Of a DNA stretch of 6,890 nt, positions 6,314 to 6,890 are shown one piece after another. The translations under genes and the position numbers were made by a program. How positions within the stretch are numbered: position 1 is the first letter of the stretch; every line of letters begins with the position of its first letter. The stretch lies in the NCBI GenBank assembly GCA_018897535.1, contig JAHIKO010000054.1:1-6890 (forward strand), read 5' to 3'. The stretch comes from Candidatus Dependentiae bacterium. GTDB taxonomy: Bacteria; Babelota; Babeliae; Babelales; UASB340. The notes beneath the pieces are model-generated. The model made no database searches, was not told the origin of the DNA, and was given only the letters and a program-made list of their open reading frames with translations.

Positions 6314-6890
6314 TTACATGCTTTGAATATATTCCATAAACTTTTTTAACACAATTTTTAGTTCAAATTCTTGAACTCTGTTATAAGAATTTAATACGAT
6401 TTTTTCTCTTTCTTGTTTATTATTCAAATAATATTTAATTTTTTCACATAATTTTTCAATTGAATCAAAACAAACAATAGACTCATTTTCTTTAAATAAA
6501 ATTTCAGCCTGTTCTTCAGAATGTTGCGTTAATAAAAAAGATTTGGTCGCCGGAACTTCCATGGTTCTCATATTATGTGATGTTGTATTTTGTTTTCTTA
6601 TAAAATTCAAAACAATTTTAGATAATTTAAAAGCTTTAATTAGATCATCTTTATAGATAGCATTTCCCCTAATTTTTGATCTTAATTTAGAATTTTTGGG
6701 CAACATTTCAAACCACAAATTTCCCCATATTGCCAAATCTAAATCAGGCATAAGTTCTATAAGTTTTGTAAGACATAATTCTCGTTCTTTATCCCAAGTG
6801 CCAACAAAACAAACTTCGCTTTTATATTTGGATATATCTTGATTTGAAAAGATTATCTCTTTGTCGTAAATATTTTTGTCATACGCGAAT
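6314..6890 (-). CDS. CgeB-like glycosyltransferase (5' end beyond right edge)
   Basis: The frame is open from the right edge to the TAA at 6316-6314, giving 191 visible residues. An internal Met (6751) could be taken as the start, but the 46 codons before it are uninterrupted and encode family sequence, including SEVCFVGTWDKERE, the typical 'vsFvGtw.pxRe' element of CgeB-like proteins, shortly upstream of LAIWGN. The rest fits the Glycos_transf_1_2 (CgeB C-terminal) domain: SKIVLNFIRKQNTTSHNMRT, then MEVPATKSFLLTQHSEE, ILFKENESIVCFDSIEKLCEKI, and a final helix with QEREKIVLNSYNRV. Members are GT-B fold transferases, named after a Bacillus spore-coat glycosylation gene but widespread in polysaccharide and flagellin glycosylation loci. 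It lies 25 bp upstream of the next glycosyltransferase in the same direction. The N-terminal domain is outside the window, so length and substrate are unknown. Confidence 0.83.
   Translation of the reverse strand, partial: FAYDKNIYDKEIIFSNQDISKYKSEVCFVGTWDKERELCLTKLIELMPDLDLAIWGNLWFEMLPKNSKLRSKIRGNAIYKDDLIKAFKLSKIVLNFIRKQNTTSHNMRTMEVPATKSFLLTQHSEEQAEILFKENESIVCFDSIEKLCEKIKYYLNNKQEREKIVLNSYNRVQEFELKIVLKKFMEYIQSM

Noticed and set aside
6314..6751. Complete 145-residue protein starting at the Met at 6751
   Set aside because: The frame is open upstream to the window edge and encodes the conserved FVGTW element of CgeB-like proteins, so this Met is internal and the gene is cut by the edge.
1..6890. 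Alternative genetic code with TGA as a sense codon, as in Gracilibacteria
   Set aside because: No visible gene ends in TGA, which would be compatible, but all genes translate full length with family motifs under the standard code and no in-frame TGA needs explaining.
1..6890. CRISPR array, tRNA/rRNA gene or insertion sequence with transposase
   Set aside because: No spaced direct-repeat array, no tRNA or rRNA-like sequence and no transposase frame was seen on either strand.

Overview
The window is a compact, AT-rich stretch of a cell-surface polysaccharide (exopolysaccharide, capsule or O-antigen type) biosynthesis locus. Every gene is on the minus strand, so transcription runs from the right edge to the left. 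In order of transcription they are: a CgeB-like glycosyltransferase cut by the right edge (6314-6890), a GT4 glycosyltransferase (5026-6288), a glutamine-dependent asparagine synthetase-like amidotransferase (2936-4849), a second GT4 glycosyltransferase (1807-2955), a UDP-glucose 6-dehydrogenase (381-1796), and a third GT4-like glycosyltransferase cut by the left edge (1-348). Most junctions are operon-like: 25 bp, 20 bp overlap, 10 bp and 32 bp. The exception is a 176-bp gap at 4850-5025.

How the genes may fit together: the dehydrogenase would supply UDP-glucuronic acid, the glycosyltransferases would build a repeat unit, and the asparagine synthetase homologue could amidate a uronic acid or another carboxylate of the polymer, or simply make asparagine. 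No flippase, polymerase, priming transferase or export gene is in view, so the assembly pathway cannot be told.

The most unusual content is not a gene. The 176-bp gap holds a block of about 98 bp that is 55% G+C in otherwise very AT-rich DNA. It can fold into three successive hairpins and is flanked by an imperfect 15-bp direct repeat, so it looks like an inserted REP/MITE-type palindromic element. One arm (4901-4930) is the 'TCATCCCCG...CGGGGATCCA' type of dispersed repeat. A decayed relative of the same palindrome appears to lie in frame inside the GT4 gene at 2350-2387. There it encodes an HPGLISGSGH linker between the two Rossmann domains, resembling the HPGLDPGS peptide that such repeats encode when translated. 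This recalls the in-frame palindromic elements known from Rickettsia.

The organism cannot be named from the sequence. Low G+C, two GTG starts, tight gene packing and dispersed GC-rich palindromes in an AT-rich genome would fit a Patescibacteria/CPR-type bacterium or a reduced host-associated alphaproteobacterium, but this is a guess. The standard genetic code fits, and all five visible stops are TAA or TAG.
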